Of a stretch of 64,000 nucleotides of DNA, positions 8,561 through 17,088 are shown piece by piece. Position 1 is the first letter of the stretch. Every line of letters starts with the position of its first letter. A program made the position numbers and the translations under genes. Under the pieces are notes generated by a model. That model did not search any database. It was not told the DNA's origin and saw nothing but the letters and a program-made list of their open reading frames with translations. Source of the stretch: Streptomyces luomodiensis (GTDB lineage: Bacteria > Actinomycetota > Actinomycetes > Streptomycetales > Streptomycetaceae); contig NZ_CP117522.1 of assembly GCF_031679605.1 (NCBI RefSeq), positions 1,674,001 through 1,738,000 of the forward strand, written 5' to 3'.

Positions 8561-9583
8561 ATGACGTCATCAGTGGTGGAACCGGTCGTCCAGGGCCACG
8601 GCAGACCGGCCGAGGGGCGCGCCGGGGCATCCGATGTCGCGGGGGTCCTGATCCTGGGCGGCTGCGCCGTCTGGGCCCTGATCGCCGCCATGGGGCGGCC
8701 GGCCCGCCCCGAGGGGGTGCTGCTGGCCGTGCTGGCGGTGGCCGCCGGTTACGCATGCGGCCGGATGGCCGGATCGCTGCTGCCGGTCACCTCGACGGCC
8801 GCCGCCGGACTCGCGGGACTCGCCCTGGCCTGCACCTCGCCGCACGGGATCACCGGCCATGAGGGGCCGGGCGCGGCCCAGCTCACTCTGGCCACCGGCG
8901 CGGTCTGCTGCGCGGCCTGGGCCGCACCGCATGTCCTCCGCCCGGCCCTGTGGCTGCTGGCCGCGGCGGTCACGCTGACGGCCGTGGTGGGCGGCTCGAC
9001 GGCGGGCGCGGCGGCGAGCGGCGCCGTCCTGCTGTGCTCGCTCGCCGCCGCCCGGCCGCGGCGGCTGCCGGCGCTCGCCGCGTGCGCGCTGATCGCGGCG
9101 GTCGCGGTGGGCGGCACCTGGGCGGTGGCCAAGGGCGCGGTCCCGGGCGGGCTGCCGTCCGCCCTGCGGGCCCAGCTCACCGAGCACCGGGTCCGGCTGT
9201 GGCAGGACGCGGCCCGTATCGGCGAGACGGACTGGGTGCGCGGTGTGGGCCCGGACCGGTTCGGCGAGCTGAGCTCGGCGGCGGCCCGGCCGGACGGCCT
9301 GGAGGCCAAGCCCCATTCGGCGCCGCTCCAGCAGGCGGTCGGCCAGGGGCTGCCGGGGGTGGCCCTGCTGGGCGCGGCCTTCGGCTGGCTGCTGCACGCC
9401 CTGTGGCGCTCCCCGCGTCCCACTCCGGTGGTCCTTACGGCGGCCGCGACCCTGACGGCCCTGGCCGTCGAGTCCTGTCTGGGCAACGCCCTCAGCTTCT
9501 CCGAGATCACCGCGGGAGCGGGCCTCCTGGCCGGACTGGCGACCGCCAGCCGCCTGGACGACGGCCCGGGAACGCTTCCCTGA
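8561..9583 (+). CDS. O-antigen ligase-like polytopic membrane protein
   Basis: A 340-residue membrane protein with about nine hydrophobic segments. Near residue 215 the motif VRLWQDAARIGETDWVRGVG followed by PDRFGE resembles the periplasmic loop of O-antigen ligase/Wzy-type proteins (Pfam Wzy_C), where a tryptophan-aspartate pair precedes a GVGP turn. In Gram-positive bacteria such proteins may join or export surface glycans; the substrate here is unknown. The ATG at 8561 is chosen over an in-frame start at 8528 because the preceding residues are Arg/Gly-rich and lack family character, though its ribosome site is weak. TACTGT at 8481 could be a -10 element. Confidence 0.65.
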   Translation: MTSSVVEPVVQGHGRPAEGRAGASDVAGVLILGGCAVWALIAAMGRPARPEGVLLAVLAVAAGYACGRMAGSLLPVTSTAAAGLAGLALACTSPHGITGHEGPGAAQLTLATGAVCCAAWAAPHVLRPALWLLAAAVTLTAVVGGSTAGAAASGAVLLCSLAAARPRRLPALAACALIAAVAVGGTWAVAKGAVPGGLPSALRAQLTEHRVRLWQDAARIGETDWVRGVGPDRFGELSSAAARPDGLEAKPHSAPLQQAVGQGLPGVALLGAAFGWLLHALWRSPRPTPVVLTAAATLTALAVESCLGNALSFSEITAGAGLLAGLATASRLDDGPGTLP

Positions 9584-9650
9584 CACCGGGTACGGCCGGC
9601 GGGGGCGCCTGGCTCGAGGTGAGCGTTCCCCGGACAGAAAACGCGTCCCC

Positions 9651-9736
9651 CTCTTACGGGGGACGCGGACTCCTCTTACGGGGGACCCGGACTCCTACGG
9701 GGGACTGGACCGGCTTTCGGGGAACGCGGACCGGCT
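9651..9736. repeat. Four imperfect ~21-bp tandem repeats
   Basis: Units of the form CTCTTACGGGGGACGCGGACT are repeated four times with growing divergence in the gap between two convergent genes, reaching the stop codon of the PH-domain gene. The inner TACGGGGGAC is kept in three copies. The first 67 bases of the gap hold nothing recognisable. Any transcription-termination role is speculative. Confidence 0.6.
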
Positions 9737-10292
9737 AGACCTGGGATGCGCGGGCCGCGATCAGCCGCAGCCGGTCGCGGATGACCCGGACGGCCGCCTC
9801 CGCGTCGTCCACCGTGACCGTGAAGACGCGGCCGTCCCCGAGGCGGACCACCAGGCCCTCGCCCCGGCGCACCACCACCGCCGTGCCCTTCTCGGGGCGC
9901 CAGCGGTAGCCCCAGCCGCCCCACTGGCAGGGGGTGACCTTGTGGGCCACATCGGCGTGGACCACATCGCTGAGCGGGATGCGGCGGCGCGGGAGCCCGA
10001 TATGGCCGCAGCGGACCTCCAGCACCTCGTCGTCGACCCGCACCGCCACATGGACGAAGGCGAGGGTGCCGAAGAGCATCAGCAGTCCGGCGGTGACACA
10101 GCCGATGACGGACATCAGCAGCGGGGCGAGGCCCGAGCCCCACGGCGAGTCGACGGCGAGGTCGACACCGAGCGCCAGGCACGCGGCGCCCGCCACGGCC
10201 AGCACCCACTGCACGCGATTGTGGGCGCGGCCGGTCCAGACCTCGGGCGGCTGCCCGTGGGCGGTCGGCTTGCCGTGGTCGTGGTGCCTCAT
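9735..10292 (-). CDS. PH domain-containing membrane protein
   Basis: A 185-residue protein with two adjacent hydrophobic helices (about 27-80) followed by a bacterial PH-like domain. Strand patterns such as VRVDDEVLEVRCGHIGLPRR and WGGWGYRWRPEKGTAVVVRR are characteristic of the Streptomyces PH-domain/DUF3093-like membrane family. No enzymatic motif is present. The ATG at 10292 follows GGAAGGTGAG thirteen bases upstream; an in-frame GTG at 10310 is an alternative. Function is unknown, and the adjacent genes do not suggest a pathway. Confidence 0.75.
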   Translation of the reverse strand: MRHHDHGKPTAHGQPPEVWTGRAHNRVQWVLAVAGAACLALGVDLAVDSPWGSGLAPLLMSVIGCVTAGLLMLFGTLAFVHVAVRVDDEVLEVRCGHIGLPRRRIPLSDVVHADVAHKVTPCQWGGWGYRWRPEKGTAVVVRRGEGLVVRLGDGRVFTVTVDDAEAAVRVIRDRLRLIAARASQV

Positions 10293-10390
10293 GGTTGGCA
10301 GCGTACTCACCTTCCGGCACCACGGCAGCGGGGCGGATGAAACCGCTGGTGGGGCGCGTTTCGGTCAGCTCATCGCACGACGCGTTCCGG

Positions 10391-11185
10391 TCAACCGCGC
10401 GCCGGGGCGACGGGCGCCAGCAGCGCTCCCTCGGCGTAGGCCAGGGCGGCCTCCGGCAGGGTGGCCTCGCGTCCGCTGAGGAGGACGGTCAGACCGCCCG
10501 GGGGTACCTCGCCGGCCGGGGGGAAGGGGTCGGCGCCGATCCGGCGCAGGGCCTGGGCGGCGACGGCCCCGGCCGAGCCGTGGAGGGCGATCGGGGGCGC
10601 GTCGGGCTGTTGCACGGCGGCGCGGATGCGGTCGGCGACCAGTTCGTAATGGGTGCAGCCCAGGACGACGGTCGTTACCTCGCGTGGGGTGCGGGCCGCC
10701 GCGGCGGCCACCGCGGCGTCGATGCCCTCGGAGTCGGCGTGCTGCACCGCGTCCGCGAGCCCCGGGCACGGGACCTCGGTGACCTCGACGCCGTCCGCGA
10801 AGTCGCGGATCAGTCCGCGCTGGTACGGGCTGCCGGTGGTGGCCGGGGTGGCCCAGATCGCGATCGGCCCGCCACCGGCCGCCGCGGGCTTGATCGCGGG
10901 CACGGTGCCGATGACCGGCAGTCCGGGCTCCAGCTCAGCCCGCAGCGCGGGCAGGGCGTGGACGGAGGCGGTGTTGCAGGCGATGATCAGCGCGTCGGGG
11001 CCCTGGGCGGCGGCGGCCCGCGCGCAGCCCAGGGCGCGTTCGGTGACGTCCTCGGGGGTGCGCGGTCCCCACGGCATGGTGGCGGGGTCGGAGGAGAGGA
11101 CGAGATCGGCGTCCGGCCGCAGTCTGCGCATCGCGGCGGCGGCGGGCAAAAGCCCGATTCCGGAATCCATAAGCGCGATCTTCAC
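10391..11185 (-). CDS. Glutamate racemase-like aspartate/glutamate racemase family protein
   Basis: A 264-residue Asp/Glu racemase superfamily member. The glycine-rich opening MKIALMDSGIGLLP holds the conserved Asp-Ser pair, and both catalytic cysteines are present in their usual contexts: C70 in IIACNTAS and C177 in VLGCTHYE. Glutamate racemase makes D-glutamate for peptidoglycan. This protein is somewhat divergent from canonical MurI (for example SSDPATMPWG instead of the usual YxGDTARxPYG), so it may be a paralogue rather than the housekeeping enzyme. It is divergent from the glycosyltransferase gene next door. Confidence 0.8.
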   Translation of the reverse strand: MKIALMDSGIGLLPAAAAMRRLRPDADLVLSSDPATMPWGPRTPEDVTERALGCARAAAAQGPDALIIACNTASVHALPALRAELEPGLPVIGTVPAIKPAAAGGGPIAIWATPATTGSPYQRGLIRDFADGVEVTEVPCPGLADAVQHADSEGIDAAVAAAAARTPREVTTVVLGCTHYELVADRIRAAVQQPDAPPIALHGSAGAVAAQALRRIGADPFPPAGEVPPGGLTVLLSGREATLPEAALAYAEGALLAPVAPARG

Positions 11186-11253
11186 CCGGTCACTTTAAGG
11201 GATCGGTCCCGTGCGCCCGACGGCCGGGCCCGCCTTCCGGCAGACTTCGGCGG

Positions 11254-12507
11254 GTGAGCGCGCTGATGTGGATCGCCGCCGGGTCCCTGGCCGCATGGCT
11301 GTGGCTACTGCTGGGTCAGGGCTTCTTCTGGCGTACGGACGTCCGACTGCCCCTGACCGGCCCGCCGGACCCGTCCGGCCCACCGAACCCATCCGGGTCA
11401 CCGGGCCCGTCCGGGTCCCCGGAGTCCGCCGGATGGCCCTCGGTGGCCGTCGTGGTGCCCGCCCGGGACGAGTCCGCGGTGCTTCCGGAGAGCCTGCCCT
11501 CGCTGCTCGCCCAGGACTATCCGGGGCCCGCGGAGATCTTCCTGATCGACGACGGCAGCTCGGACGGCACCGGAAAGCTGGCCCGTGAACTGGCGGACGG
11601 GTACGGCGGGCTGCCGCTGACCGTCGACTCCCCCGGCGAACCCGGTCCCGGCTGGACCGGCAAGCTGTGGGCGGTGCGGCACGGCATGGCGCTCGCGGCG
11701 CAACGTCCCGCCGTCGACCGTAAGGACGGCGGCGGCGTCGACTATCTGCTGCTGACGGACGCGGACATCGCCCATGAACCCGATTCCCTGCGGGAGTTGG
11801 TGCGCGCGGCCGAGGAGAACGGGCTGGACCTGGTCTCCCAGATGGCGCGGCTGCGGGTGGCGACCTACTGGGAGCGGCTGATCGTGCCCGCGTTCGTCTA
11901 CTTCTTCGCACAGCTGTACCCCTTCCGGTGGGTCAACCGGCCTCGGGGGCGCACGGCGGCGGCCGCGGGCGGCTGTGTACTGCTGCGCCGGGAGGCGGCC
12001 GAGCGGGCCGGGGTCCCGGAGGCGATCCGGAAGTCGGTCATCGACGACGTGGCGCTGGCCCGCGCGGTGAAACGGTCCGGCGGACGGATCTGGCTGGGTC
12101 TCGCCGACCGGGTCGACAGCGTGCGGCCGTATCCGCGCCTGGGCGAGCTGTGGCGGATGGTCTCGCGCAGCGCGTACACCCAGCTGCGGCACAATCCGCT
12201 GCTGTTGCTGGTGACGGTCGCGGGACTGGCGGTGGTGTATCTCGTACCGCCCGCCGCGGTGGCCGCCGGAGTGCTGACGGGGCGCCCCGCGCCGCTGGCG
12301 GCGGGCGCCGCCGCCTGGCTCCTGATGGCGGGCACCTACGTCCCGATGCTGCACTACTACCGGCAGACCCTGTGGCTGGCGCCGCTGCTGCCCCTGACGG
12401 CCCTTCTGTATCTGCTGATGACCGTGGACTCGGCGGTGCGGCACCACCTCGGGCAGGGCGCGGCCTGGAAGGGGCGCACCTACGCCCGCCCCAGCGCCGC
12501 GCCCTGA
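11254..12507 (+). CDS. HpnB-like family 2 glycosyltransferase
   Basis: A 417-residue membrane-associated GT-A glycosyltransferase. An N-terminal helix is followed by a short Pro/Ser/Gly spacer (about 36-62), then VAVVVPARDES, LIDDGSSDGT and the LTDADI metal-binding motif, with three C-terminal hydrophobic helices. The pattern DLVSQMARLRVATYWERLIV matches hopanoid-associated HpnB-type glycosyltransferases, although no hopanoid genes are adjacent. The GTG at 11254 is chosen; ATG at 11266 is an alternative. The Pro/Ser spacer is encoded by imperfect repeats and looks expanded. Substrate unknown. Confidence 0.8.
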   Translation: MSALMWIAAGSLAAWLWLLLGQGFFWRTDVRLPLTGPPDPSGPPNPSGSPGPSGSPESAGWPSVAVVVPARDESAVLPESLPSLLAQDYPGPAEIFLIDDGSSDGTGKLARELADGYGGLPLTVDSPGEPGPGWTGKLWAVRHGMALAAQRPAVDRKDGGGVDYLLLTDADIAHEPDSLRELVRAAEENGLDLVSQMARLRVATYWERLIVPAFVYFFAQLYPFRWVNRPRGRTAAAAGGCVLLRREAAERAGVPEAIRKSVIDDVALARAVKRSGGRIWLGLADRVDSVRPYPRLGELWRMVSRSAYTQLRHNPLLLLVTVAGLAVVYLVPPAAVAAGVLTGRPAPLAAGAAAWLLMAGTYVPMLHYYRQTLWLAPLLPLTALLYLLMTVDSAVRHHLGQGAAWKGRTYARPSAAP

Positions 12508-12553
12508 CGGCCGCGCCGCGCATCCCGGATCGTCAGCCGCGCATCCCGGATCG

Positions 12554-13927
12554 TCACTTGCGGCCTGGGGTCCAGTTCATGCCCCAGCCGTAGGCGTGAT
12601 CGAGGGTGCGCTGCGGGCTGACACCGCGCTCCGGCACCAGGTAGCGGGCCTCGCGCTGGACGACGAGGTCGCCGCCGGTGTTGGTGATGAGCGCGAGCGC
12701 GCAGACCGGGGACGGGACGGTGCACTCGTCGAGCGAGAAGTCGATCGGGGCGCCGAACTGCGGTTGCAGGGTGACCGTGGCGTGGAGGTTGGCGAAGCTG
12801 CGGGCGCCCTCGTAGATGGTCACGAAGACCAGGATCCGGCGGAACGACTGCCGGTGGTCGAGGTTGATGGTGAGGTTCTCACCGGCCGCCCGCGCACCGG
12901 TCCGGTCGTCGGCGTCCAGGTGGATGAAGGGCGGTTGGTGGAGTGAGCCGAAGGAGTTGCCGAGCGCCTGGACCACGCCCTTGCTGCCGTCGGCGAGTTC
13001 GAACAGCGCCCCCAGGTCGAGATCGAGGTCGTTGTGCATGGCCATGGCCTTGCCGAGCTTGGAGGCCCAGCCCGAGAACTGCTTCTGCATCTGCCAGTTG
13101 AGGTTGATCCGCATGGTGCCGGAGGTGCCGCCCTGCTTGGTGAGCGAGACCGAGGGCGCCTCCTTCGTCAGGGTGACCTTGCTGAGGCTCACCGGCGTCG
13201 GGGCGGGGGCGGGCGGTGCGGCGGGCGGGGGCGGCGGAAGGGGCGTGGAGACGGCGGTGGGCGGCGGAGGCGGGTACGCCCCGGCCGGAGGGCCGGACGG
13301 CGGCGCGGGGGCCGCGTACGGGGTCTGGGCCGCGTAGGGGTTCTGTCCGACGTTCGGCGGGCCGGCCGGAGCGGGGGCGGCGGGCGGGGGCGGCGTCTGC
13401 CGCGGTTCGTCGACGCTGATGCCGAAGTCCGTGGCGAGCCCCGCCAGCCCGCTCTGGTACCCCTGGCCCACCGCGCGGAATTTCCAGGCGCCCTGCCTGC
13501 GGTACAACTCGCCCAGGACGAAGGCCGTCTCGACCGTGGCGTCGTCGCTGTCGAAGCGGGCGATCTCCGCGCCGCCGGCCGCGTCCAGCACCCGGATGTG
13601 CAGACCGGGGACCCGCCCGAACGTCCCTCCGTCGGCTGAGCCCGCGAGGACCACGGTGTCGATGGCCGGTTCGACCCGGGCGAGGTCCACCGAGAGGGTG
13701 TCGGTCACCGCGTCACCCGTGGTCCGCTTCCCCTCGTGGCGCACCGCGCCCGAGGAGTGCGCCGCCTGGTTGTAGAACACGAAGTCCCCGTCGGACCTGA
13801 CCTTTCCGGACACCAGCAGCAGCGCCGAGGCGTCCACGTCCGGCACCCCCGGCCCGGTGCGCCAGCCGAGCTCGATCCGCACCGCGTCCGCCGGTACTGG
13901 CGTGTTACCGCCCTTGCGCATGGCCAT
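12554..13927 (-). CDS. Two-domain TerD family protein with Pro-rich linker
   Basis: A 457-residue protein. Residues 1-180 form a complete TerD domain, seen in the calcium-site-like [15 protein letters not shown] and the [20 protein letters not shown] ending. Residues 180-250 are a Pro/Ala-rich linker. Residues 255-457 form a second TerD-like domain beginning with [20 protein letters not shown]. TerD proteins are stress-linked, calcium-binding, tellurite-resistance-associated proteins. A single-domain TerD and a TerB-like gene lie about 49 kb away in the same window. Just beyond its stop, a 20-base direct repeat (CCGCGCATCCCGGATCGTCA) occurs twice. Confidence 0.87.
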   Translation of the reverse strand: MAMRKGGNTPVPADAVRIELGWRTGPGVPDVDASALLLVSGKVRSDGDFVFYNQAAHSSGAVRHEGKRTTGDAVTDTLSVDLARVEPAIDTVVLAGSADGGTFGRVPGLHIRVLDAAGGAEIARFDSDDATVETAFVLGELYRRQGAWKFRAVGQGYQSGLAGLATDFGISVDEPRQTPPPPAAPAPAGPPNVGQNPYAAQTPYAAPAPPSGPPAGAYPPPPPTAVSTPLPPPPPAAPPAPAPTPVSLSKVTLTKEAPSVSLTKQGGTSGTMRINLNWQMQKQFSGWASKLGKAMAMHNDLDLDLGALFELADGSKGVVQALGNSFGSLHQPPFIHLDADDRTGARAAGENLTINLDHRQSFRRILVFVTIYEGARSFANLHATVTLQPQFGAPIDFSLDECTVPSPVCALALITNTGGDLVVQREARYLVPERGVSPQRTLDHAYGWGMNWTPGRK

Positions 13928-14071
13928 TGTGTCCCCCTGCCTCTCTCTTCTCCTCGGTCACCCGGGTCACCCGGCCGCCGAACCACGTCGTACGACCGGC
14001 GGTTACCCAGTGAAAACGCGCTCTTTACACGAACTCAACGTACCCTGACGACCGATTTTCCCGGGTTCGCT

Positions 14072-14136
14072 CTGATTGGGGATCCGCGGCCACTCCGAAC
14101 ACTGAAAACAACCCTCCTACCGGGCTCCCCAATCAG
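14072..14136. promoter_or_regulatory. Widely spaced 11-bp inverted repeat in the TerD/DUF6643 divergent region
   Basis: CTGATTGGGGA at 14072-14082 and TCCCCAATCAG at 14126-14136 are exact reverse complements separated by 43 bases. They lie between the divergently transcribed TerD and DUF6643 genes, so they could be paired binding sites serving both. The spacing is too long for a simple terminator. The rest of the 235-base gap shows only the DUF6643 promoter-like TATGGT at 14155-14160. Confidence 0.5.
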
Positions 14137-14162
14137 CACATCGTGGGCTTAACTTATGGTCT

Positions 14163-14663
14163 ATGACCTCCCCCCGCAGCACTTACGGTGGCGGCTACTA
14201 CTCCTCGCCGTCCTTCCCGGACACCCCCATCTACGACAGCCTTGTCGCCGAGCGGGGGACACCGCAGATCGCACCCATCAGGGTGCCGTCCGCCTACGAC
14301 ACCGGAAGTCATCTTCCGGCCCTGCCCTCGGCGCTTCCGGCACTGCCGGCCGCTCCCTCCCCGCAGCCCCCGCAGCAGGGATACCAGCAGCACACGCCGC
14401 AGCCCACCGGTCTGCAGCAGGCGCACACGCCCTACATCCCGCAGCAGCCCACGGGGCCGCGGGGCTACCCGGGCGCCCAGCAGCCGCAGGCGCAGCGGCC
14501 CAGCCCTGCCGCGCCGATGGGGTACGAGGCGATGCGCCCGGCCATGACCCGTCCGGTCGCGCCCCGCCCGGCGGCGCCCGCGCCGTCTCCTTACGACGAC
14601 CCTTACGGTCGTCAGCAGCAGTACCCGGGCGGCCGGTCGCCGCAGCCGGGAGGCGGCTACTGA
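14163..14663 (+). CDS. DUF6643 family low-complexity protein
   Basis: A 166-residue Pro/Gln/Ala-rich protein with no signal peptide or membrane segment. The conserved opening MTSPRSTYGGGYYSSPSFPD and the block IYDSLVAERGTPQIAPIRVP mark it as the Streptomyces DUF6643 family; the remainder is repetitive PQQ/PAAP sequence ending GGGY. The TATGGT three bases before the ATG could be a -10 box giving a leaderless or near-leaderless transcript. Two strong hairpins follow the stop. Function is unknown. Confidence 0.85.
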   Translation: MTSPRSTYGGGYYSSPSFPDTPIYDSLVAERGTPQIAPIRVPSAYDTGSHLPALPSALPALPAAPSPQPPQQGYQQHTPQPTGLQQAHTPYIPQQPTGPRGYPGAQQPQAQRPSPAAPMGYEAMRPAMTRPVAPRPAAPAPSPYDDPYGRQQQYPGGRSPQPGGGY

Positions 14664-14681
14664 CACGATTCGGGAGGTGAA

Positions 14682-14744
14682 GCGACCGGGCCGGTGCCCG
14701 GTCGCGGGAAGGATCGGGCCGGACGGGGTCTCCCCGTCCGGCCC
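14682..14744 (+). terminator. Tandem hairpin terminators after DUF6643
   Basis: Two hairpins follow in series. GCGACCGGG pairs with CCCGGTCGC around a six-base loop (14682-14705). GGGCCGGACGGGG pairs with CCCCGTCCGGCCC around TCT (14716-14744), giving a 13-bp stem. Neither has a clear U-tract, which is normal for Streptomyces terminators. Confidence 0.75.
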
Positions 14745-15061
14745 CAGACGTGTCCGGGCCCCTGACCCCGGTCGCCGAGGGCCGTTCGGCCCCTCCCCGG
14801 CGGCGGGGCGCACCGCGATGCTGGACCGAGCAGTACCGCGAGCCGGTCTCCGTCGCCGGGGGCGGGCCGGGCTCTCACTCCACTGCGGTGATGAGCGTCA
14901 TCGACCGGCGCGCCCCCGTTCGGCGTGGGGCGCGGGACCGGAGGGGAGCCGGTCCCGCGCTTCGCGCGACAGGTGCTCCCGGCCCGCCGTAAGGGCGTTC
15001 TCTCACCCTTACGGCCGTGCTCCGCACGGGCTCACCGGCCGGTGCCGCACTCCGCACGGGC
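14745..15061. other. Intergenic region without a gene, holding a hairpin and a 34-bp direct repeat
   Basis: No coding signal stands out in these roughly 320 bases. GCCGTAAGGG pairs with CCCTTACGGC around a ten-base loop at 14986-15015 and may terminate the leftward response-regulator transcript. Next to it, CTCCGCACGGGCTCAC is repeated about 34 bases apart (near 15018 and 15052), just after the response-regulator stop. Confidence 0.6.
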
Positions 15062-15755
15062 TCACTGGCCCGTTTCGCGCTCCCTGAGCCGCTCGGCGAT
15101 CACCGCGGCCTGAATGCGCCGTCCCACGCCCAGCTTGGACAGGATCGCGGAGATGCGGTTCTTGACGGTCTTCTCGGCCAGGAACAGCCGCTCGGCGATC
15201 TGCCGGTTGGTCAGCCCGTCGCCGATCAGCAGGAGGATCTCCCGCTCCCGGGGGGGAGAGCTGCTCCAGTTCCACCGGCCCGCTGGGCGCGGGTCCGCGC
15301 AGCCGGGCCATCACCCGGGCGGTCGCGCCGGGGTCGAGCATGGAGCGGCCGCCGGCCACGGTGCGCACCGCCGACACCAGATCGGATCCGTTGATCTGCT
15401 TGAGCACATAGCCGGCGGCGCCGGCCATGATGGCGTCGAAGAGCGCCTCGTCGTCGTCGAAGGACGTCAGCATCAGACAGGCGAGGTCGGGGAGGCGGGT
15501 CCGCAACTCCCGGCAGACCTCGATCCCTTCGTGGTCCCCGCCGTCGCCCGAGGAGCCGAGCCGTACGTCGAGCACCGCGACCCGGGGCCGTACGGCGGGG
15601 GCGCGGGCGAGGGCCTCGCGGGCGTTCGCCGCCTCGCCGACCACCTTCAGATCGGACTCGGCGTCGAGCAGATCGCGCAGTCCGCGCCGCACCACCTCGT
15701 GGTCGTCGAGCAGAAAGACCCCGATGGGGCCGTCGGGGTCGGCTGTCTGGGGCAC
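15062..15755 (-). pseudogene. DevR/OsdR-like NarL-family response regulator, frameshifted as sequenced
   Basis: Starting at GTG 15755 (GGAGG upstream), residues 1-170 encode a complete receiver domain: [10 protein letters not shown], phospho-acceptor D63 in VAVLDVRLG, and [11 protein letters not shown]. At 15250-15256 a run of seven Cs (coding strand) shifts the frame. With six, it would read [20 protein letters not shown] and continue through a normal LuxR-type HTH ([20 protein letters not shown]) to a TGA at 15062, giving about 231 residues. As given, the frame runs on to 15009 with an unrelated tail. The DNA-binding half is intact in the other frame, so this is a very recent mutation, a slippage-switchable site or a sequencing error. 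The likely partner is the GAF kinase at 18090. Confidence 0.88.
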
Positions 15756-15879
15756 GGCCTCTCCTCCATCGGCGCGCGGGTCGCCGGTCGCGATCCGGCT
15801 GCCCAGCTTTACGGTCTGCCGCGGGGAAGCGTAAGGGGCCGTTCGGCCCCCGGGCCGCCCGCCGCACCCACCGTCCCGA

Positions 15880-16326
15880 TCATGGCGAGATCCCGCCCGC
15901 GTATGGCCCGTAAAGGTCCAGCAGCCGGGTGCGGGCGCTCTGTAGTCTGCGCCCGATCACCTGGGCACAGGCCAGCGCGAGGGCGTAGCCGAGCGCCGGG
16001 TCCTCGTCGCACAGCCGGCGCACCGCCTCCGCGTCGAACTCGTGCGCGCGCACCGGGCTGAGCGCCTCCGCGCCCAGATGCCAGGTGTCCGGCGGGAACA
16101 GCCAGGACCAGCCGATGAGCTCCCCGGGGCCGAGGGTCTCGATCACCGCGGCCCGCCGCCCCGGCACATGCAGATCGAGGGTGACCGCGCCGGTGCGGAT
16201 GATCCAGAAGCGGTCGGCCTTGCGGCCCTCCTCGAAGATGCGCGCCCCCGAGGGGAAGGACACATCGTGGGCGAGCGCCATCACCCGCTCCCGGTGTTCG
16301 GTCTTCAGCGCGCTCAGAAGTCCCAT
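15880..16326 (-). CDS. Cyclic nucleotide-binding domain protein without HTH (Crp-like sensor domain)
   Basis: A 148-residue protein consisting of a cAMP-binding-type beta-roll: [20 protein letters not shown] and a core of [20 protein letters not shown], followed by a dimerisation-like helix. It stops before any DNA-binding helix-turn-helix, so it is not a complete Crp/Fnr regulator. The ATG at 16326 is preferred (GAGG five bases upstream); a longer frame from 16413 adds Arg-rich sequence without family character. It lies between the response regulator and ATPase of the dormancy-like cluster, where single-domain CNBD proteins are common, and may sense a nucleotide or redox ligand (inference). 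Confidence 0.8.
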   Translation of the reverse strand: MGLLSALKTEHRERVMALAHDVSFPSGARIFEEGRKADRFWIIRTGAVTLDLHVPGRRAAVIETLGPGELIGWSWLFPPDTWHLGAEALSPVRAHEFDAEAVRRLCDEDPALGYALALACAQVIGRRLQSARTRLLDLYGPYAGGISP

Positions 16327-16402
16327 CATGACCTCACTCTGCCGTCTCCTCTCCCCCCTCGCCCCTCGGCGGTCACTATGCGCATGAGAGGCGGACGATC
16401 CA

Positions 16403-16432
16403 AAGCGATACACCGACGAACGGGTATCGCTT
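16403..16432. promoter_or_regulatory. 9-bp inverted repeat in the divergent promoter region of the dormancy-like cluster
   Basis: AAGCGATAC (16403-16411) and GTATCGCTT (16424-16432) are exact reverse complements with a 12-base gap. The site lies between the CNBD gene (leftward) and the ATPase gene (rightward). It could be an operator or an mRNA hairpin in the leftward leader. Confidence 0.45.
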
Positions 16433-16450
16433 CGCCCTTACCCATTTCCG

Positions 16451-16489
16451 GTCACGTTTCCGATATGACACGTCATTTATGGTCGTGAC
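16451..16489. promoter_or_regulatory. Nested concentric palindromes, probable operator
   Basis: An inner palindrome ATGAC-AC-GTCAT (16465-16476) sits inside an outer pair GTCACG (16451-16456) and CGTGAC (16484-16489), and the two centres differ by half a base. Flanking sequence is unusually AT-rich for this genome. Such nesting suggests binding by two dimers on one stretch, plausibly by the cluster's own response regulator; the motif was not matched to a published consensus. Confidence 0.5.
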
Positions 16490-16575
16490 AACCGATGAGG
16501 CCAGACTCCTCGTACCCTCGGCTGCTTCACCGACCCTGTGATGTCGCTCGTACTCGTCACCAACGGGAGGCACTG

Positions 16576-17001
16576 GTGCTAGCCGACCCTCGTCGTCGGT
16601 CCGCCGATCGAGCCGGAGAACACCTGCTTCAGCGCCGTTTCACCGCTGACGAGCTGCCTCGGCTACGGGTGCAGGTCGAGGAGTGCGCGGCCTGGGCCGG
16701 GCTCAGCGAGACCCGCCGCGGCGACTTCGTGCTGGCCGTCGACGAGATCGCCAACAACGCCGTCGAGCACGCGGGCGGCACCGGATCCCTGCTGCTGCGG
16801 CGGATCGGCGACGAGCTGGAGTGCCGGATCAGCGACTCCGGCCCCGGCTTCTCCGAGGACGTCATCCCGCAGATCCTGCCGGGGCTGGACGGCGCGACCA
16901 ACGGCCGCGGACTGTGGCTGACCCGGCTGGTCACCGACCGGCTGGCGATCAGCGCGGGGGCGGTGGGCGCCGTGGTGACGCTGGCCATGCGGCTGCGCTG
17001 A
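16576..17001 (+). CDS. ATP-binding anti-sigma/serine kinase-type protein (HATPase_c)
   Basis: A 141-residue GHKL ATPase of the RsbW type. The N-box is DEIANNAVEHAGG, the G1 box SDSGPGF, and the G2 box NGRGLWLTRLVTD. The GTG at 16576 follows GGGAGG with five-base spacing, so the longer ATG frame from 16495 is not used. Proteins of this kind bind and inactivate sigma factors or phosphorylate anti-anti-sigma partners. No sigma or antagonist gene is adjacent, so its partner is unknown. It opens the rightward arm of the dormancy-like cluster and is followed by the universal stress protein. Confidence 0.85.
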   Translation: MLADPRRRSADRAGEHLLQRRFTADELPRLRVQVEECAAWAGLSETRRGDFVLAVDEIANNAVEHAGGTGSLLLRRIGDELECRISDSGPGFSEDVIPQILPGLDGATNGRGLWLTRLVTDRLAISAGAVGAVVTLAMRLR

Positions 17002-17088
17002 GTGAGCCGCCGGCCTCCCTCGGCCACGGAATCGGCGGGACGACGGGACAATGGGAAGAGACATATCCATGTGCCGGCGGGAGAGGCG

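Noticed and set aside
13034..13639. Plus-strand ORFs opposite the double TerD gene
   Set aside because: They are Arg/Gly-rich shadows of the Pro-rich linker; coding signal is on the minus strand.
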